DNA of 64,000 nt from Luidia sarsii (GCA_949987565.1 OX465117.1:5518621-5582620), one strand, 5' to 3'; counted from the stretch's first letter, positions 36,240 to 50,300 are shown. Notes: generated from the sequence alone by a model not told the origin. Translations and numbers: made by a program.

Positions 36240-37854
36240 TCATACTATGTTCGATTTAAGATTTTTCAAAGCTGATGCATAGGTGTTCTCCAGGTCTGTT
36301 AGCAGGCTAAGTTTTAGCTTTGTCAAGTGAATAATGAATGAGATATTAACGAGCAAAGTGTATTTTTCTTTGCAGTTTCTCTCCGCCGACTGACTGTTGT
36401 GTACTGCTGTATGCACACACAAGCTGCCTACCTGACAGAGGTTGGTTATCTTTGCTTGATCATCAAATCATCATACTATGTTTGATTTAAGATTTTTCAA
36501 AGCTGGTGCATAGGTGTTCACCAGGTCTGTTAGCAGGCTAAGTTTTAGCTTTGTCAAGTGAATAATGAATGAGATATTAACGAGCAAAGTGTATTTTTCT
36601 TTACAGTTGCTCTCCGCCGTCTGACTGTTGTGTACTGCTGTATGCACACACAAGCTGCCTAGCTGACAGAGGTTGGTTCTCTTTGCTTGATCATCAAATC
36701 ATCATACTGTGTTCGATTTCAGATTTTTCAAAGCTGATATAGGTGTTCTCCAGGTCTGTTAGCTGGCTAAGTTTTAGCTTTGTCAAGTGATTAATTAATG
36801 AGATATTAACGAGCAAAGTGTATTTTTCTTTACAGTTGCTCTCCGCCGTCTGACTGTTGTGTTCTGCTGTATGCACACACAAGCTGCCTAGCTGACAGAG
36901 GTTGGTTCTCTTTGCTTGATCATCAAATTATCATACTATGTTCGATTTCAGATTTTTCAAAGCTGATGCATAGGTGTTCTCCAGGTCTGTTAGCAGGCTA
37001 AGTTTTAGCTTTGTCAAGTGAATAATGAATGAACTATTAACGAGCAAAGTGTATTTTTCTTTGCAGTTTCTCCCCGCCGACTGACTGTTGTGTACTGCTG
37101 TATGCACACACAAGCTGCCTACCTGACAGAGGTTGGTTATCTTTGCTTGATCATCAGATCATCATACTATGTTCGATTTCAGATTTTTCAAAGCTGATGC
37201 ATAGGTGTTCTCCAGGTCTGTTAGCAGGCTAAGTTTTAGCTTTGTCAAGTGAATAATGAATGAGATATTAACGAGCAAAGTGTATTTTTCTTTACAGTTG
37301 CTCCCCGCCGACTGACTGTTGTGTACTGCTGTATGCACACACAAGCTGCCTAGCTGACAGAGGTTGGTTCTCTTTGCTTGATCATCAAATCATCATACTA
37401 TGTTCGATTTAAGATTTTTCAAAGCTGATGCATAGGTGTTCTCCAGGTCTGTTAGCAGGCTAAGTTTTAGCTTTGTCAAGTGAATAATGAATGAGATATT
37501 AACGAGCAAAGTGTATTTTTCTTTGCAGTTTCTCTCCGCCGACTGACTGTTGTGTACTGCTGTATGCACACACAAGCTGCCTACCTGACAGAGGTTGGTT
37601 ATCTTTGCTTGATCATCAAATCATCATACTATGTTTGATTTAAGATTTTTCAAAGCTGGTGCATAGGTGTTCACCAGGTCTGTTAGCAGGCTAAGTTTTA
37701 GCTTTGTCAAGTGAATAATGAATGAGATATTAACGAGCAAAGTGTATTTTTCTTTACAGTTGCTCTCCGCCGTCTGACTGTTGTGTACTGCTGTATGCAC
37801 ACACAAGCTGCCTAGCTGACAGAGGTTGGTTCTCTTTGCTTGATCATCAAATCA
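35778..37854 (+). repeat. 5-monomer HOR, 1153 bp, 1.8 copies
   Basis: Order: gaactat unit, GCTCCCCGCC acag unit, TCTCC/GCCGA unit, a unit with TATGTTTGATTT plus GCTGGTGCATAGG plus TTCACCAGG, and a 229-bp unit. Copy 1 is 35778-36930; copy 2 is 36931-37854 and lacks the 229-bp unit. The same four or five units occur again around 39703-41549. CAAATTATCATAC just before 36931 and 40625 marks the corresponding copies. Confidence 0.85.
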
Positions 37855-39702
37855 TCATACTATGTTCGATTTCAGATTTTTCAAAGCTGATGCATAGGTG
37901 TTCTCCAGGTCTGTTAGCAGGCTACGTTTTAGCTTTGTCAAGTGAATAATGAATGAGATATTAACGAGCAAAGTGTATTTTTCTTTACAGTTGCTCTCCG
38001 CCGTCTGACTGTTGTGTACTGCTGTATGCACACACAAGCTGCCTAGCTGACAGAGGTTGGTTCCCTTTGCTTGATCATCAAATCATCATACTATGTTCGA
38101 TTTCAGATTTTTCAAAGCTGATGCATAGGTGTTCTCCAGGTCTGTTAGCAGGCTAAGTTTTAGCTTTATCAAGTGAATAATGAATGAGATATTAACGAGC
38201 AAAGTGTATTTTTCTTTACAGTTGCTCTCCGCCGTCTGACTTTTGTGTACTGCTGTATGCACACACAAGCTGCCTAGCTGACAGAGGTTGGTTCTCTTTA
38301 CTTAATCATCAAATCATCATACTATGTTCGATTTCAGATTTTTCATAGCTGATGCATAGGTGTTCTCCAGGTCTGTTAGCAGGCTAAGTTTTAGCTTTGT
38401 CAAGTGAATAATGAATGAGATATTAACGAGCAAAGTGTATTTTTCTTTGCAGTTTCTCTCCGCCGTCTGACTGTTGTGTACTGCTGTATACACACACAAG
38501 CTGCCTAGCTGACAGAGGTTGGTTCTCTTTGCTTGATCATCAAATCATCATACTGTGTTCGATTTCAGATTTTTCAAAGCTGATGCATAGGTGTTCTCCA
38601 GGTCTGTTAGCTGGCTAAGTTTTAGCTTTGTCAAGTGATTAATGAATGAGATATTAACGAGCAAAGTGTATTTTTCTTTACAGTTGCTCTCCGCCGTCTG
38701 ACTGTTGTGTACTGCTGTATGCACACACAAGCTGCCTAGCTGACAGAGGTTGGTTCTCTTTGCTTGATCATCAAATCATCATACTATGTTCGATTTAAGA
38801 TTTTTCAAAGCTGATGCATAGGTGTTCTCCAGGTCTGTTAGCAGGCTAAGTTTTAGCTTTGTCAAGTGAATAATGAATGAGATATTAACGAGCAAAGTGT
38901 ATTTTTCTTTGCAGTTTCTCTCCGCCGTCTGACTGTTGTGTACTGCTGTATGCACACACAAGCTGCCTACCTGACAGAGGTTGGTTCTCTTTGCTTGATC
39001 ATCAAATCATCATAGTATGTTCGATTTAAGATTTTTCAAAGCTGATGCATAGGTGTTTTCCAGGTCTGTTCGCAGGCTAAGTTTTAGCTTTGTCAAGTGA
39101 ATAATGAATGAGATATTAACGAGCAAAGTGTATTTTTCTTTACAGTTGCTCTCCGCCGTCTGACTGTTGTGTACTGCTGTATGCACACACAAGCTGCCTA
39201 GCTGACAGAGGTTGGTTCTCTTTGCTTGATCATCAAATCATCATACTATGTTCGATTTAAGATTTTTCAAAGCTGATGCATAGGTGTTCTCCAGGTCTGT
39301 TAGCAGGCTAAGTTTTAGCTTTGTCAAATGAATAATGATTGAGATATTAACGAGCAAAGTGTATTTTTCTTTACAGTTGCTCTCCGCCGACTGACTGTTG
39401 TGTACTGCTGTATGCACACACAAGCTGCCTAGCTGACAGAGGTTGGTTCTCTTTGCTTGATCATCAAATCATCATACTATGTTCGATTTCAGATTTTTCA
39501 AAGCTGATGCATAGGTGTTCTCCAGGTCTGTTAGCACGCTAAGTTTTAGCTTTGTCAAGTGAATAATGAATGAGATATTAACGAGCAAAGTGTATTTTTC
39601 TTTGCAGTTTCTTTCCGCCGACTGACTGTTGGGTACTGCTGTATGCACACACAAGCTGCCTACCTGACAGAGGTTGGTTCTCTTTGCTTGATCATCAAAT
39701 CA
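36009..39702 (+). repeat. 16-monomer unit, 3694 bp, copy 1
   Basis: Sixteen units, beginning with the 5-mer family and ending with a series of distinctive types: GGCTACGTT (37855), TTTATCAAG plus GACTTTTGTG (38086), GTATACACAC (38317), CTGTG/TAGCTGG (38548), GCCGT gcag (38779), CATAGTATG plus GTTCGCAGG (39010), AATGATTGAG (39241) and AGCACGCTAAG (39472). This is the least amplified copy of the series that fills the next 16 kb. It lacks the CGTCTTACTG change found in later CATAGTATG units. Confidence 0.88.
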
Positions 39703-41317
39703 TCATACTATGTTCGATTTCAGATTTTTCAAAGCTGATGCATAGGTGTTCTCCAGGTCTGTTAGCAGGCTAAGTTTTAGCTTTGTCAAGTGAATAATGA
39801 ATGAGATATTAACGAGCAAAGTGTATTTTTCTTTACAGTTGCTCCCCGCCGACTGACTGTTGTGTACTGCTGTATGCACACACAAGCTGCCTAGCTGACA
39901 GAGGTTGGTTCTCTTTGCTTGATCATCAAATCATCATACTATGTTCGATTTAAGATTTTTCAAAGCTGATGCATAGGTGTTCTCCAGGTCTGTTAGCAGG
40001 CTAAGTTTTAGCTTTGTCAAGTGAATAATGAATGAGATATTAACGAGCAAAGTGTATTTTTCTTTGCAGTTTCTCTCCGCCGACTGACTGTTGTGTACTG
40101 CTGTATGCACACACAAGCTGCCTACCTGACAGAGGTTGGTTATCTTTGCTTGATCATCAAATCATCATACTATGTTTGATTTAAGATTTTTCAAAGCTGG
40201 TGCATAGGTGTTCACCAGGTCTGTTAGCAGGCTAAGTTTTAGCTTTGTCAAGTGAATAATGAATGAGATATTAACGAGCAAAGTGTATTTTTCTTTACAG
40301 TTGCTCTCCGCCGTCTGACTGTTGTGTACTGCTGTATGCACACACTAGCTGCCTAGCTGACAGAGGTTGGTTCTCTTTGCTTGATCATCAAATCATCATA
40401 CTGTGTTCGATTTCAGATTTTTCAAAGCTGATATAGGTGTTCTCCAGGTCTGTTAGCTGGCTAAGTTTTAGCTTTGTCAAGTGATTAATTAATGAGATAT
40501 TAACGAGCAAAGTGTATTTTTCTTTACAGTTGCTCTCCGCCGTCTGACTGTTGTGTTCTGCTGTATGCACACACAAGCTGCCTAGCTGACAGAGGTTGGT
40601 TCTCTTTGCTTGATCATCAAATTATCATACTATGTTCGATTTCAGATTTTTCAAAGCTGATGCATGGGTGTTCTCCAGGTCTGTTAGCAGGCTAAGTTTT
40701 AGCTTTGTCAAGTGAATAATGAATGAACTATTAACGAGCAAAGTGTATTTTTCTTTGCAGTTTCTCCCCGCCGACTGACTGTTGTGTACTGCTGTATGCA
40801 CACACAAGCTGCCTACCTGACAGAGGTTGGTTATCTTTGCTTGATCATCAGATCATCATACTATGTTCGATTTCAGATTTTTCAAAGCTGATGCATAGGT
40901 GTTCTCCAGGTCTGTTAGCAGGCTAAGTTTTAGCTTTGTCAAGTGAATAATGAATGAGATATTAACGAGCAAAGTGTATTTTTCTTTACAGTTGCTCCCC
41001 GCCGACTGACTGTTGTGTACTGCTGTATGCACACACAAGCTGCCTAGCTGACAGAGGTTGGTTCTCTTTGCTTGATCATCAAATCATCATACTATGTTCG
41101 ATTTAAGATTTTTCAAAGCTGATGCATAGGTGTTCTCCAGGTCTGTTAGCAGGCTAAGTTTTAGCTTTGTCAAGTGAATAATGAATGAGATATTAACGAG
41201 CAAAGTGTATTTTTCTTTGCAGTTTCTCTCCGCCGACTGACTGTTGTGTACTGCTGTATGCACACACAAGCTGCCTACCTGACAGAGGTTGGTTATCTTT
41301 GCTTGATCATCAAATCA

Positions 41318-41549
41318 TCATACTATGTTTGATTTAAGATTTTTTCAAAGCTGGTGCATAGGTGTTCACCAGGTCTGTTAGCAGGCTAAGTTTTAGCTTT
41401 GTCAAGTGAATAATGAATGAGATATTAACGAGCAAAGTGTATTTTTCTTTACAGTTGCTCTCCGCCGTCTGACTGTTGTGTACTGCTGTATGCACACACA
41501 AGCTGCCTAGCTGACAGAGGTTGGTTCTCTTTGCTTGATCATCAAATCA
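41318..41549 (+). repeat. 232-bp monomer with TTCACCAGG and an extra T
   Basis: This type has TATGTTTGATTT, GCTGGTGCATAGG and TTCACCAGG. Here and at 47556-47787 a T run is one base longer (AGATTTTTTC). The earlier copies at 36471, 37624 and 40165 lack the extra T. The two 232-bp copies occupy equal positions in the two super-HOR copies, so the insertion predates that duplication. Confidence 0.9.
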
Positions 41550-43859
41550 TCATACTATGTTCGATTTCAGATTTTTCAAAGCTGATGCATAGGTGTTCTC
41601 CAGGTCTGTTAGCAGGCTACGTTTTAGCTTTGTCAAGTGAATAATGAATGAGATATTAACGAGCAAAGTGTATTTTTCTTTACAGTTGCTCTCCGCCGTC
41701 TGACTGTTGTGTACTGCTGTATGCACACACAAGCTGCCTAGCTGACAGAGGTTGGTTCCCTTTGCTTGATCATCAAATCATCATACTATGTTCGATTTCA
41801 GATTTTTCAAAGCTGATGCATAGGTGTTCTCCAGGTCTGTTAGCAGGCTAAGTTTTAGCTTTATCAAGTGAATAATGAATGAGATATTAACGAGCAAAGT
41901 GTATTTTTCTTTACAGTTGCTCTCCGCCGTCTGACTTTTGTGTACTGCTGTATGCACACACAAGCTGCCTAGCTGACAGAGGTTGGTTCTCTTTACTTAA
42001 TCATCAAATCATCATACTATGTTCGATTTCAGATTTTTCAAAGCTGATGCATAGGTGTTCTCCAGGTCTGTTAGCAGGCTAAGTTTTAGCTTTGTCAAGT
42101 GAATAATGAATGAGATATTAACGAGCAAAGTGTATTTTTCTTTACAGTTGCTCTCCGCCGTCTGACTGTTGTGTACTGCTGTATGCACACACAAGCTGCC
42201 TAGCTGACAGAGGTTGGTTCCCTTTGCTTGATCATCAAATCATCATACTATGTTCGATTTCAGATTTTTCAAAGCTGATGCATAGGTGTTCTCCAGGTCT
42301 GTTAGCAGGCTAAGTTTTAGCTTTATCAAGTGAATAATGAATGAGATATTAACGAGCAAAGTGTATTTTTCTTTACAGTTGCTCTCCGCCGTCTGACTTT
42401 TGTGTACTGCTGTATGCACACACAAGCTGCCTAGCTGACAGAGGTTGGTTCTCTTTACTTAATCATCAAATCATCATACTATGTTCGATTTCAGATTTTT
42501 CAAAGCTGATGCATAGGTGTTCTCCAGGTCTGTTAGCAGGCTAAGTTTTAGCTTTGTCAAGTGAATAATGAATGAGATATTAACGAGCAAAGTGTATTTT
42601 TCTTTGCAGTTTCTCTCCGCCGTCTGACTGTTGTGTACTGCTGTATACACACACAAGCTGCCTAGCTGACAGAGGTTGGTTCTCTTTGCTTGATCATCAA
42701 ATCATCATACTGTGTTCGATTTCAGATTTTTCAAAGCTGATGCATAGGTGTTCTCCAGGTCTGTTAGCTGGCTAAGTTTTAGCTTTGTCAAGTGATTAAT
42801 GAATGAGATATTAACGAGCAAAGTGTATTTTTCTTTACAGTTGCTCTCCGCCGTCTGACTGTTGTGTACTGCTGTATGCACACACAAGCTGCCTAGCTGA
42901 CAGAGGTTGGTTCTCTTTGCTTGATCATCAAATCATCATACTATGTTCGATTTAAGATTTTTCAAAGCTGATGCATAGGTGTTCTCCAGGTCTGTTAGCA
43001 GGCTAAGTTTTAGCTTTGTCAAGTGAATAATGAATGAGATATTAACGAGCAAAGTGTATTTTTCTTTGCAGTTTCTCTCCGCCGTCTGACTGTTGTGTAC
43101 TGCTGTATGCACACACAAGCTGCCTACCTGACAGAGGTTGGTTCTCTTTGCTTGATCATCAAATCATCATAGTATGTTCGATTTAAGATTTTTCAAAGCT
43201 GATGCATAGGTGTTCTCCAGGTCTGTTCGCAGGCTAAGTTTTAGCTTTGTCAAGTGAATAATGAATGAGATATTAACGAGCAAAGTGTATTTTTCTTTAC
43301 AGTTGCTCTCCGCCGTCTTACTGTTGTGTACTGCTGTATGCACACACAAGCTGCCTAGCTGACAGAGGTTGGTTCTCTTTGCTTGATCATCAAATCATCA
43401 TACTATGTTCGATTTAAGATTTTTCAAAGCTGATGCATAGGTGTTCTCCAGGTCTGTTAGCAGGCTAAGTTTTAGCTTTGTCAAATGAATAATGATTGAG
43501 ATATTAACGAGCAAAGTGTATTTTTCTTTACAGTTGCTCTCCGCCGACTGACTGTTGTGTACTGCTGTATGCACACACAAGCTGCCTAGCTGACAGAGGT
43601 TGGTTCTCTTTGCTTGATCATCAAATCATCATACTATGTTCGATTTCAGATTTTTCAAAGCTGATGCATAGGTGTTCTCCAGGTCTGTTAGCACGCTAAG
43701 TTTTAGCTTTGTCAAGTGAATAATGAATGAGATATTAACGAGCAAAGTGTATTTTTCTTTGCAGTTTCTTTCCGCCGACTGACTGTTGGGTACTGCTGTA
43801 TGCACACACAAGCTGCCTAGCTGACAGAGGTTGGTTCCCTTTGCTTGATCATCAAATCA
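41550..43859 (+). repeat. 10-monomer sub-HOR, 2310 bp
   Basis: Order: GGCTACGTT unit, TTTATCAAG unit, acag unit, TTTATCAAG unit, GTATACACAC unit, CTGTG/TAGCTGG unit, GCCGT gcag unit, CATAGTATG unit, AATGATTGAG unit, AGCACGCTAAG unit. The matching copy in the second super-HOR is 47788-50097. The TTTATCAAG units end in TTTACTTAATC in place of TTTGCTTGATC. Confidence 0.9.
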
Positions 43860-45938
43860 TCATACTATGTTCGATTTCAGATTTTTCAAAGCTGATGCAT
43901 AGGTGTTCTCCAGGTCTGTTAGCAGGCTAAGTTTTAGCTTTATCAAGTGAATAATGAATGAGATATTAACGAGCAAAGTGTATTTTTCTTTACAGTTGCT
44001 CTCCGCCGTCTGACTTTTGTGTACTGCTGTATGCACACACAAGCTGCCTAGCTGACAGAGGTTGGTTCTCTTTACTTAATCATCAAATCATCATACTATG
44101 TTCGATTTCAGATTTTTCAAAGCTGATGCATAGGTGTTCTCCAGGTCTGTTAGCAGGCTAAGTTTTAGCTTTGTCAAGTGAATAATGAATGAGATATTAA
44201 CGAGCAAAGTGTATTTTTCTTTACAGTTGCTCTCCGCCGTCTGACTGTTGTGTACTGCTGTATGCACACACAAGCTGCCTAGCTGACAGAGGTTGGTTCC
44301 CTTTGCTTGATCATCAAATCATCATACTATGTTCGATTTCAGATTTTTCAAAGCTGATGCATAGGTGTTCTCCAGGTCTGTTAGCAGGCTAAGTTTTAGC
44401 TTTATCAAGTGAATAATGAATGAGATATTAACGAGCAAAGTGTATTTTTCTTTACAGTTGCTCTCCGCCGTCTGACTTTTGTGTACTGCTGTATGCACAC
44501 ACAAGCTGCCTAGCTGACAGAGGTTGGTTCTCTTTACTTAATCATCAAATCATCATACTATGTTCGATTTCAGATTTTTCAAAGCTGATGCATAGGTGTT
44601 CTCCAGGTCTGTTAGCAGGCTAAGTTTTAGCTTTGTCAAGTGAATAATGAATGAGATATTAACGAGCAAAGTGTATTTTTCTTTGCAGTTTCTCTCCGCC
44701 GTCTGACTGTTGTGTACTGCTGTATACACACACAAGCTGCCTAGCTGACAGAGGTTGGTTCTCTTTGCTTGATCATCAAATCATCATACTGTGTTCGATT
44801 TCAGATTTTTCAAAGCTGATGCATAGGTGTTCTCCAGGTCTGTTAGCTGGCTAAGTTTTAGCTTTGTCAAGTGATTAATGAATGAGATATTAACGAGCAA
44901 AGTGTATTTTTCTTTACAGTTGCTCTCCGCCGTCTGACTGTTGTGTACTGCTGTATGCACACACAAGCTGCCTAGCTGACAGAGGTTGGTTCTCTTTGCT
45001 TGATCATCAAATCATCATACTATGTTCGATTTAAGATTTTTCAAAGCTGATGCATAGGTGTTCTCCAGGTCTGTTAGCAGGCTAAGTTTTAGCTTTGTCA
45101 AGTGAATAATGAATGAGATATTAACGAGCAAAGTGTATTTTTCTTTGCAGTTTCTCTCCGCCGTCTGACTGTTGTGTACTGCTGTATGCACACACAAGCT
45201 GCCTACCTGACAGAGGTTGGTTCTCTTTGCTTGATCATCAAATCATCATAGTATGTTCGATTTAAGATTTTTCAAAGCTGATGCATAGGTGTTCTCCAGG
45301 TCTGTTCGCAGGCTAAGTTTTAGCTTTGTCAAGTGAATAATGAATGAGATATTAACGAGCAAAGTGTATTTTTCTTTACAGTTGCTCTCCGCCGTCTTAC
45401 TGTTGTGTACTGCTGTATGCACACACAAGCTGCCTAGCTGACAGAGGTTGGTTCTCTTTGCTTGATCATCAAATCATCATACTATGTTCGATTTAAGATT
45501 TTTCAAAGCTGATGCATAGGTGTTCTCCAGGTCTGTTAGCAGGCTAAGTTTTAGCTTTGTCAAATGAATAATGATTGAGATATTAACGAGCAAAGTGTAT
45601 TTTTCTTTACAGTTGCTCTCCGCCGACTGACTGTTGTGTACTGCTGTATGCACACACAAGCTGCCTAGCTGACAGAGGTTGGTTCTCTTTGCTTGATCAT
45701 CAAATCATCATACTATGTTCGATTTCAGATTTTTCAAAGCTGATGCATAGGTGTTCTCCAGGTCTGTTAGCACGCTAAGTTTTAGCTTTGTCAAGTGAAT
45801 AATGAATGAGATATTAACGAGCAAAGTGTATTTTTCTTTGCAGTTTCTTTCCGCCGACTGACTGTTGGGTACTGCTGTATGCACACACAAGCTGCCTACC
45901 TGACAGAGGTTGGTTCTCTTTGCTTGATCATCAAATCA
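43860..45938 (+). repeat. 9-monomer sub-HOR, 2079 bp, 3 copies
   Basis: The 10-unit series without its first unit. Other copies are 50098-52176 and 53794-55872. All units are 231 bp, so the period is exactly 2079 bp. The third copy lies outside the super-HOR and continues the same family. Confidence 0.9.
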
Positions 45939-47324
45939 TCATACTATGTTCGATTTCAGATTTTTCAAAGCTGATGCATAGGTGTTCTCCAGGTCTGTTA
46001 GCAGGCTAAGTTTTAGCTTTATCAAGTGAATAATGAATGAGATATTAACGAGCAAAGTGTATTTTTCTTTACAGTTGCTCTCCGCCGTCTGACTTTTGTG
46101 TACTGCTGTATGCACACACAAGCTGCCTAGCTGACAGAGGTTGGTTCTCTTTACTTAATCATCAAATCATCATACTATGTTCGATTTCAGATTTTTCAAA
46201 GCTGATGCATAGGTGTTCTCCAGGTCTGTTAGCAGGCTAAGTTTTAGCTTTGTCAAGTGAATAATGAATGAGATATTAACGAGCAAAGTGTATTTTTCTT
46301 TGCAGTTTCTCTCCGCCGTCTGACTGTTGTGTACTGCTGTATACACACACAAGCTGCCTAGCTGACAGAGGTTGGTTCTCTTTGCTTGATCATCAAATCA
46401 TCATACTGTGTTCGATTTCAGATTTTTCAAAGCTGATGCATAGGTGTTCTCCAGGTCTGTTAGCTGGCTAAGTTTTAGCTTTGTCAAGTGATTAATGAAT
46501 GAGATATTAACGAGCAAAGTGTATTTTTCTTTACAGTTGCTCTCCGCCGTCTGACTGTTGTGTACTGCTGTATGCACACACAAGCTGCCTAGCTGACAGA
46601 GGTTGGTTCTCTTTGCTTGATCATCAAATCATCATACTATGTTCGATTTAAGATTTTTCAAAGCTGATGCATAGGTGTTCTCCAGGTCTGTTAGCAGGCT
46701 AAGTTTTAGCTTTGTCAAGTGAATAATGAATGAGATATTAACGAGCAAAGTGTATTTTTCTTTGCAGTTTCTCTCCGCCGTCTGACTGTTGTGTACTGCT
46801 GTATGCACACACAAGCTGCCTACCTGACAGAGGTTGGTTCTCTTTGCTTGATCATCAAATCATCATAGTATGTTCGATTTAAGATTTTTCAAAGCTGATG
46901 CATAGGTGTTCTCCAGGTCTGTTCGCAGGCTAAGTTTTAGCTTTGTCAAGTGAATAATGAATGAGATATTAACGAGCAAAGTGTATTTTTCTTTACAGTT
47001 GCTCTCCGCCGTCTTACTGTTGTGTACTGCTGTATGCACACACAAGCTGCCTAGCTGACAGAGGTTGGTTCTCTTTGCTTGATCATCAAATCATCATACT
47101 ATGTTCGATTTAAGATTTTTCAAAGCTGATGCATAGGTGTTCTCCAGGTCTGTTAGCAGGCTAAGTTTTAGCTTTGTCAAATGAATAATGATTGAGATAT
47201 TAACGAGCAAAGTGTATTTTTCTTTACAGTTGCTCTCCGCCGACTGACTGTTGTGTACTGCTGTATGCACACACAAGCTGCCTAGCTGACAGAGGTTGGT
47301 TCTCTTTGCTTGATCATCAAATCA
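45939..47324 (+). repeat. 6-monomer truncated sub-HOR
   Basis: This is the 9-unit series without its first two units (acag and one TTTATCAAG unit) and without the final AGCACGCTAAG unit. The copy in the second super-HOR (52177-53562) is followed by the AGCACGCTAAG unit (53563-53793), giving a full 7-unit, 1617-bp series. The truncation at 47324 is therefore the join of the two super-HOR copies. Confidence 0.87.
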
Positions 47325-50300
47325 TCATACTATGTTCGATTTAAGATTTTTCAAAGCTGATGCATAGGTGTTCTCCAGGTCTGTTAGCAGGCTAAGTTTT
47401 AGCTTTGTCAAGTGAATAATGAATGAGATATTAACGAGCAAAGTGTATTTTTCTTTGCAGTTTCTCTCCGCCGACTGACTGTTGTGTACTGCTGTATGCA
47501 CACACAAGCTGCCTACCTGACAGAGGTTGGTTATCTTTGCTTGATCATCAAATCATCATACTATGTTTGATTTAAGATTTTTTCAAAGCTGGTGCATAGG
47601 TGTTCACCAGGTCTGTTAGCAGGCTAAGTTTTAGCTTTGTCAAGTGAATAATGAATGAGATATTAACGAGCAAAGTGTATTTTTCTTTACAGTTGCTCTC
47701 CGCCGTCTGACTGTTGTGTACTGCTGTATGCACACACAAGCTGCCTAGCTGACAGAGGTTGGTTCTCTTTGCTTGATCATCAAATCATCATACTATGTTC
47801 GATTTCAGATTTTTCAAAGCTGATGCATAGGTGTTCTCCAGGTCTGTTAGCAGGCTACGTTTTAGCTTTGTCAAGTGAATAATGAATGAGATATTAACGA
47901 GCAAAGTGTATTTTTCTTTACAGTTGCTCTCCGCCGTCTGACTGTTGTGTACTGCTGTATGCACACACAAGCTGCCTAGCTGACAGAGGTTGGTTCCCTT
48001 TGCTTGATCATCAAATCATCATACTATGTTCGATTTCAGATTTTTCAAAGCTGATGCATAGGTGTTCTCCAGGTCTGTTAGCAGGCTAAGTTTTAGCTTT
48101 ATCAAGTGAATAATGAATGAGATATTAACGAGCAAAGTGTATTTTTCTTTACAGTTGCTCTCCGCCGTCTGACTTTTGTGTACTGCTGTATGCACACACA
48201 AGCTGCCTAGCTGACAGAGGTTGGTTCTCTTTACTTAATCATCAAATCATCATACTATGTTCGATTTCAGATTTTTCAAAGCTGATGCATAGGTGTTCTC
48301 CAGGTCTGTTAGCAGGCTAAGTTTTAGCTTTGTCAAGTGAATAATGAATGAGATATTAACGAGCAAAGTGTATTTTTCTTTACAGTTGCTCTCCGCCGTC
48401 TGACTGTTGTGTACTGCTGTATGCACACACAAGCTGCCTAGCTGACAGAGGTTGGTTCCCTTTGCTTGATCATCAAATCATCATACTATGTTCGATTTCA
48501 GATTTTTCAAAGCTGATGCATAGGTGTTCTCCAGGTCTGTTAGCAGGCTAAGTTTTAGCTTTATCAAGTGAATAATGAATGAGATATTAACGAGCAAAGT
48601 GTATTTTTCTTTACAGTTGCTCTCCGCCGTCTGACTTTTGTGTACTGCTGTATGCACACACAAGCTGCCTAGCTGACAGAGGTTGGTTCTCTTTACTTAA
48701 TCATCAAATCATCATACTATGTTCGATTTCAGATTTTTCAAAGCTGATGCATAGGTGTTCTCCAGGTCTGTTAGCAGGCTAAGTTTTAGCTTTGTCAAGT
48801 GAATAATGAATGAGATATTAACGAGCAAAGTGTATTTTTCTTTGCAGTTTCTCTCCGCCGTCTGACTGTTGTGTACTGCTGTATACACACACAAGCTGCC
48901 TAGCTGACAGAGGTTGGTTCTCTTTGCTTGATCATCAAATCATCATACTGTGTTCGATTTCAGATTTTTCAAAGCTGATGCATAGGTGTTCTCCAGGTCT
49001 GTTAGCTGGCTAAGTTTTAGCTTTGTCAAGTGATTAATGAATGAGATATTAACGAGCAAAGTGTATTTTTCTTTACAGTTGCTCTCCGCCGTCTGACTGT
49101 TGTGTACTGCTGTATGCACACACAAGCTGCCTAGCTGACAGAGGTTGGTTCTCTTTGCTTGATCATCAAATCATCATACTATGTTCGATTTAAGATTTTT
49201 CAAAGCTGATGCATAGGTGTTCTCCAGGTCTGTTAGCAGGCTAAGTTTTAGCTTTGTCAAGTGAATAATGAATGAGATATTAACGAGCAAAGTGTATTTT
49301 TCTTTGCAGTTTCTCTCCGCCGTCTGACTGTTGTGTACTGCTGTATGCACACACAAGCTGCCTACCTGACAGAGGTTGGTTCTCTTTGCTTGATCATCAA
49401 ATCATCATAGTATGTTCGATTTAAGATTTTTCAAAGCTGATGCATAGGTGTTCTCCAGGTCTGTTCGCAGGCTAAGTTTTAGCTTTGTCAAGTGAATAAT
49501 GAATGAGATATTAACGAGCAAAGTGTATTTTTCTTTACAGTTGCTCTCCGCCGTCTTACTGTTGTGTACTGCTGTATGCACACACAAGCTGCCTAGCTGA
49601 CAGAGGTTGGTTCTCTTTGCTTGATCATCAAATCATCATACTATGTTCGATTTAAGATTTTTCAAAGCTGATGCATAGGTGTTCTCCAGGTCTGTTAGCA
49701 GGCTAAGTTTTAGCTTTGTCAAATGAATAATGATTGAGATATTAACGAGCAAAGTGTATTTTTCTTTACAGTTGCTCTCCGCCGACTGACTGTTGTGTAC
49801 TGCTGTATGCACACACAAGCTGCCTAGCTGACAGAGGTTGGTTCTCTTTGCTTGATCATCAAATCATCATACTATGTTCGATTTCAGATTTTTCAAAGCT
49901 GATGCATAGGTGTTCTCCAGGTCTGTTAGCACGCTAAGTTTTAGCTTTGTCAAGTGAATAATGAATGAGATATTAACGAGCAAAGTGTATTTTTCTTTGC
50001 AGTTTCTTTCCGCCGACTGACTGTTGGGTACTGCTGTATGCACACACAAGCTGCCTAGCTGACAGAGGTTGGTTCCCTTTGCTTGATCATCAAATCATCA
50101 TACTATGTTCGATTTCAGATTTTTCAAAGCTGATGCATAGGTGTTCTCCAGGTCTGTTAGCAGGCTAAGTTTTAGCTTTATCAAGTGAATAATGAATGAG
50201 ATATTAACGAGCAAAGTGTATTTTTCTTTACAGTTGCTCTCCGCCGTCTGACTTTTGTGTACTGCTGTATGCACACACAAGCTGCCTAGCTGACAGAGGT

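Larger units (their letters stand above)
39703..43859 (+). repeat. 16-monomer unit, copy 2 with two added monomers
   Basis: Same order as 36009-39702 with an extra pair (42012-42473: an acag unit then a TTTATCAAG unit) inserted before the GTATACACAC unit. Length 4157 bp, equal to 18 units of 231 minus 2 for a 229-bp unit plus 1 for the inserted T at about 41343. A CACACTAGC variant at about 40345 marks one unit. The second half is also the start of the 6238-bp super-HOR. Confidence 0.88.
41087..47324 (+). repeat. 27-monomer super-HOR, 6238 bp, copy 1
   Basis: Twenty-seven units: a TCTCC/GCCGA unit, the 232-bp TTCACC unit, then a 10-unit, a 9-unit and a 6-unit series of the same types in the same order. 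The whole 27-unit pattern is repeated from 47325. The period is 6238 bp, which is 27 x 231 + 1. Junction details match too: the AGCACGCTAAG unit ends in CCTAGCTG and TTCCCT before the 9-unit series but in CCTACCTG and TTCTCT before the 6-unit series, in both copies. Confidence 0.93.
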
